A stretch of DNA of 31,793 nucleotides from Verrucomicrobiota bacterium. GTDB lineage: Bacteria; Verrucomicrobiota; Verrucomicrobiia; Opitutales; UBA953. Positions 29,805 through 31,793 of the stretch are shown here, piece by piece (the first letter of the stretch is position 1; every line of letters begins with the position of its first letter). A model generated the notes under the pieces. It did no database searches and was not told the DNA's origin. It saw only the letters and a list, made by a program, of their open reading frames with translations. A program made the position numbers and the translations under genes. The stretch covers positions 1 through 31,793 of the forward strand of contig RDYO01000005.1 of the NCBI GenBank assembly GCA_004293385.1, written 5' to 3'.

Positions 29805-31085
29805 TCACGCCCCGTGAATCAGGTCCTCGACGCGGTACTTGTTGAGCTTCCGGCGCATGAAATCGAGGGCGGTGTTCACGGCGCGCTGCTTGATCTGGCG
29901 GCGGTCGCCGGGCAGGGCCACGCGCTGGGACCAGACGCCCGTCGGGGAAGCGTAGCCAAAATAGACGGTGCCGACGGGGTCGGCGTCGGTGCCGCCGCCG
30001 GGTCCGGCGTAGCCGGTGACCGCGATGGCGTAGTCGGAGCCGAACTTCTCGATGGCGCCCGTCGCCATGGCGGCAGCGCACTCGGCGGAGACGGCGCCAT
30101 GCTGGGCGATGAGGCAGTCCGGCACGCCGAGGAGGTTCACCTTGGCGTCGTTGGCGTAGCAGACGGCCGAACCGGCGAAGACCTTCGAAGCGCCGGGGAC
30201 GTCGGTGAAGGCGTTGGCGAGGAGGCCGCCGGTGCAGGACTCGGCGAGGGCGACGGTCTTCTCGAGGCTGCGCAGCTGCTCGACGACGAGCGTGGCGAGG
30301 CAGGCGTGACCGGTGGCGACGAAATCTTCGCCGACCGCGTCGCGGATCTTGCGGGCGACTTCGCAGAGCTGCTCGGCCGTCGCGCCGCCGCCGGCGGACG
30401 AGATGCGGGCGTCGACGACGCCGGTGTGCGTGCCGAAGGTGAGGGCCATGCCCGGCGCGAGGAGCGGACGGACGATCGCCTCGAGGGGCACGGCGCCGAT
30501 CCCGAAGGTGCGCACCTGCACGTAGGCTTCGCCCTGGCAGGCGCAGCCGACCTGACGGAGACGCGGGACGACTTCGTCTTCGAACATCGGGCGGAGTTCG
30601 AGCGAAGGGCCGGGCAGCATGACGAGCGCGCGGCCGTCGCGATGCAGGAAGACGCCGGGGGCGGTGCCACGCGGATTGGGCAGCGAGTCGGCGCCGGCCG
30701 GGACGTAGCACTGGCTGAGGTCCGCGGCGGCGACCTTGCGGCCGATCATCTTGAAGCGATCGCGCAGGGCCTGCTCGGCGGCGGGGACATGGGTGAGGGC
30801 CAGTCCGAGCGCTCCGGCGACGGCTTCGCGCGTATGGTCGTCGGAGGTCGGACCGATGCCGCCGGTGGTGACGATGAGGTCATAGGCGCCCCAGGCTTCG
30901 CCGACGGCGCGGGCGATCTCGGCGGCGTCGTCGCGGACGACCAAGGAACGGGTGATCGGCAGACCACGGCGGGCGAGGTGCTCGCCGAGCCAGAGAAGGT
31001 GGCCGTTCTCGCGGAGGCCGTCGAGGAGCTCGTCGCCCACGTTGATGACGAGGACCTGTCTGGGTCGACTGTTGCAGGAAAGCAT
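29805..31085 (-). CDS. cinA: CinA-family protein (MoaB-like domain plus nicotinamide-nucleotide amidase)
   Basis: Two-domain cytoplasmic protein, 426 aa, the full CinA length. The N-terminal COG1058/MoaB-like domain has VLVINVGDELLDG (11-23) and TTGGIGPTSDDHTREA (73-88). The middle has MLPGPSLELRPMFE, as in CinA. The C-terminal PncC-like domain has LAESCTGGLLANAFTDVPGAS and VTGYAGPGGGTDADPVGTVYFG, matching nicotinamide-nucleotide (NMN) deamidases. Known roles are NMN/ADP-ribose repair and NAD recycling; the competence link of the name is specific to some species. It is divergent from uvrC, 46 bp apart. No Shine-Dalgarno sequence precedes the ATG. Confidence 0.95.
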   Translation of the reverse strand: MLSCNSRPRQVLVINVGDELLDGLRENGHLLWLGEHLARRGLPITRSLVVRDDAAEIARAVGEAWGAYDLIVTTGGIGPTSDDHTREAVAGALGLALTHVPAAEQALRDRFKMIGRKVAAADLSQCYVPAGADSLPNPRGTAPGVFLHRDGRALVMLPGPSLELRPMFEDEVVPRLRQVGCACQGEAYVQVRTFGIGAVPLEAIVRPLLAPGMALTFGTHTGVVDARISSAGGGATAEQLCEVARKIRDAVGEDFVATGHACLATLVVEQLRSLEKTVALAESCTGGLLANAFTDVPGASKVFAGSAVCYANDAKVNLLGVPDCLIAQHGAVSAECAAAMATGAIEKFGSDYAIAVTGYAGPGGGTDADPVGTVYFGYASPTGVWSQRVALPGDRRQIKQRAVNTALDFMRRKLNKYRVEDLIHGA

Positions 31086-31131
31086 TTGCGGAAACGGGGC
31101 GTGCCAGCAGGGTTAAAGGCTCAGGCTCAAA

Positions 31132-31793
31132 ATGCAAACCGACCGGGAAGAACTTTCGCCCAAGGCCAAGGCCCGGCGTGCCCCCCATACCCCGGGCGTC
31201 TACCTGATGAAGGACGCCGCCGGGCTGGTCGTCTATGTAGGCAAGGCCAAGGACCTCAAGAAGCGCCTGGCCTCCTATTTCGTGCCCCGCCAGCGGATGA
31301 CCCCCAAGGTGGCCGCGATGATGGATACCGTGGCGGACATGGAATGGCACGAAGTCCGGTCCGAGACCGAGGCCCTGCTCCTGGAGGGCAAGCTGATCAA
31401 ACGCTGGCGGCCCCGCTGGAACATCCTCTTCCGCGACGACAAGCAGTTCCCCCAGGTCCGGGTCGACCTCGCCGACCCCCTCCCCCGCTTCCGCATCGTC
31501 CGCGCCCGCACGACCGACGCCTGCCGATATTTCGGCCCGTTCCCCCACCAGCAGGCCGTCCGCCGCACGCTCAACGAGATGCGCAAGAAATTCGGCATCC
31601 TGCTCGCCGACAGCAACCCGATCGCCCAGCCCGACGGGACATGGAAGCTTTACGACGACGCCCGCGCCGAGATCCAGAAGCACGGCAACGTGATCACCGC
31701 CGAGGAATACGCCGTGCGTGTGACCGAGGCCTGCGCGTTCCTCGAGGGCAAGGTCGAGAGCTGGGCCGAGCAGGTCGAGGCCGACATGCGCAA
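31132..31793 (+). CDS. uvrC: UvrC excinuclease subunit, N-terminal part (cut by window end)
   Basis: First 220 residues of the nucleotide-excision-repair nuclease, from the ATG at 31132. The GIY-YIG nuclease domain, which makes the 3' incision, is clear: PGVYLMKD (21-28), VVYVGKAKDLKKRLASYF (33-50), SETEALLLEGKLIKRWRPRWN (78-98) with the catalytic Glu region, then RDDKQFP (101-107) and YFGPFPH (133-139). The usual UvrC cysteine cluster after this point (RxC, CLxYxxGxCxxPC) is missing: residues 150-200 read RKKFGILLADSN, a QPDGTWKLYDD part, then ITAEEYAVRVTEA, with Cys only at 131 and 201. The remaining pattern (EEYxxxVxxxxxFLEGK) continues in register, so the protein is UvrC with an altered segment. 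AGG-type purines lie upstream. Confidence 0.9.
   Translation, partial: MQTDREELSPKAKARRAPHTPGVYLMKDAAGLVVYVGKAKDLKKRLASYFVPRQRMTPKVAAMMDTVADMEWHEVRSETEALLLEGKLIKRWRPRWNILFRDDKQFPQVRVDLADPLPRFRIVRARTTDACRYFGPFPHQQAVRRTLNEMRKKFGILLADSNPIAQPDGTWKLYDDARAEIQKHGNVITAEEYAVRVTEACAFLEGKVESWAEQVEADMR

Overview
The window is one continuous piece of a high-GC bacterial chromosome. It is almost fully coding and has no rRNA, tRNA, transposase or CRISPR array that I can see. Gene content and protein flavour point to Verrucomicrobiota, most likely the Opitutales side. The signs are a complete mraZ-to-ftsZ division and cell wall (dcw) cluster with a murC-murB fusion, a divergent FtsZ with a verrucomicrobial-looking tail, a PPi-type phosphofructokinase, and many starts without a Shine-Dalgarno sequence. 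This placement is an inference from family resemblance, not a computed phylogeny.

Positions 1-18283 (minus strand) hold the dcw cluster, read from right to left: mraZ, rsmH, ftsL, ftsI, murE, murF, mraY, murD, a LysM protein, ftsW, murG, murC-murB, ddl, ftsQ, ftsA and ftsZ (cut by the window edge). Nine junctions are 4-nt ATGA overlaps, so the cluster behaves as one translationally coupled unit. It makes lipid II from UDP-MurNAc to the membrane steps and supplies divisome proteins. Just upstream of mraZ lies a row of TGGGN boxes at about 10-bp spacing, the known type of MraZ operator.

Positions 18284-21001 (plus strand) hold a divergent intergenic region, a small lipoprotein, aroC, and an overlapping gene for a degenerate P-loop protein. 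Positions 21002-24099 (minus) hold tmk, holB, an ECF sigma factor, a one-TM putative anti-sigma factor and a secreted DUF3106-like protein. Positions 24206-25288 hold a FecR-domain secreted protein between two strong hairpins. Positions 25402-29373 (minus) hold holA, purB and a PPi-type phosphofructokinase. Positions 29374-29804 are intergenic and carry four 26-bp REP-like units arranged as two inverted pairs. cinA (minus) and uvrC (plus, cut by the window end) are divergent at the right edge.

The most unusual observations are: (1) an FtsZ whose tubulin signature is lost through a roughly 10-residue deletion, with changed T7 residues, while the C-terminal partner-binding peptide is kept; (2) the four-unit GTAG-headed REP array with pair-specific loops and compensating stems; (3) a UvrC N-terminal part without the usual cysteine cluster; (4) a CobW-like protein lacking the Walker lysine next to aroC; (5) a CnrH/Y/X-like sigma module next to tmk-holB; and (6) a compact G-quadruplex motif between purB and the phosphofructokinase gene.
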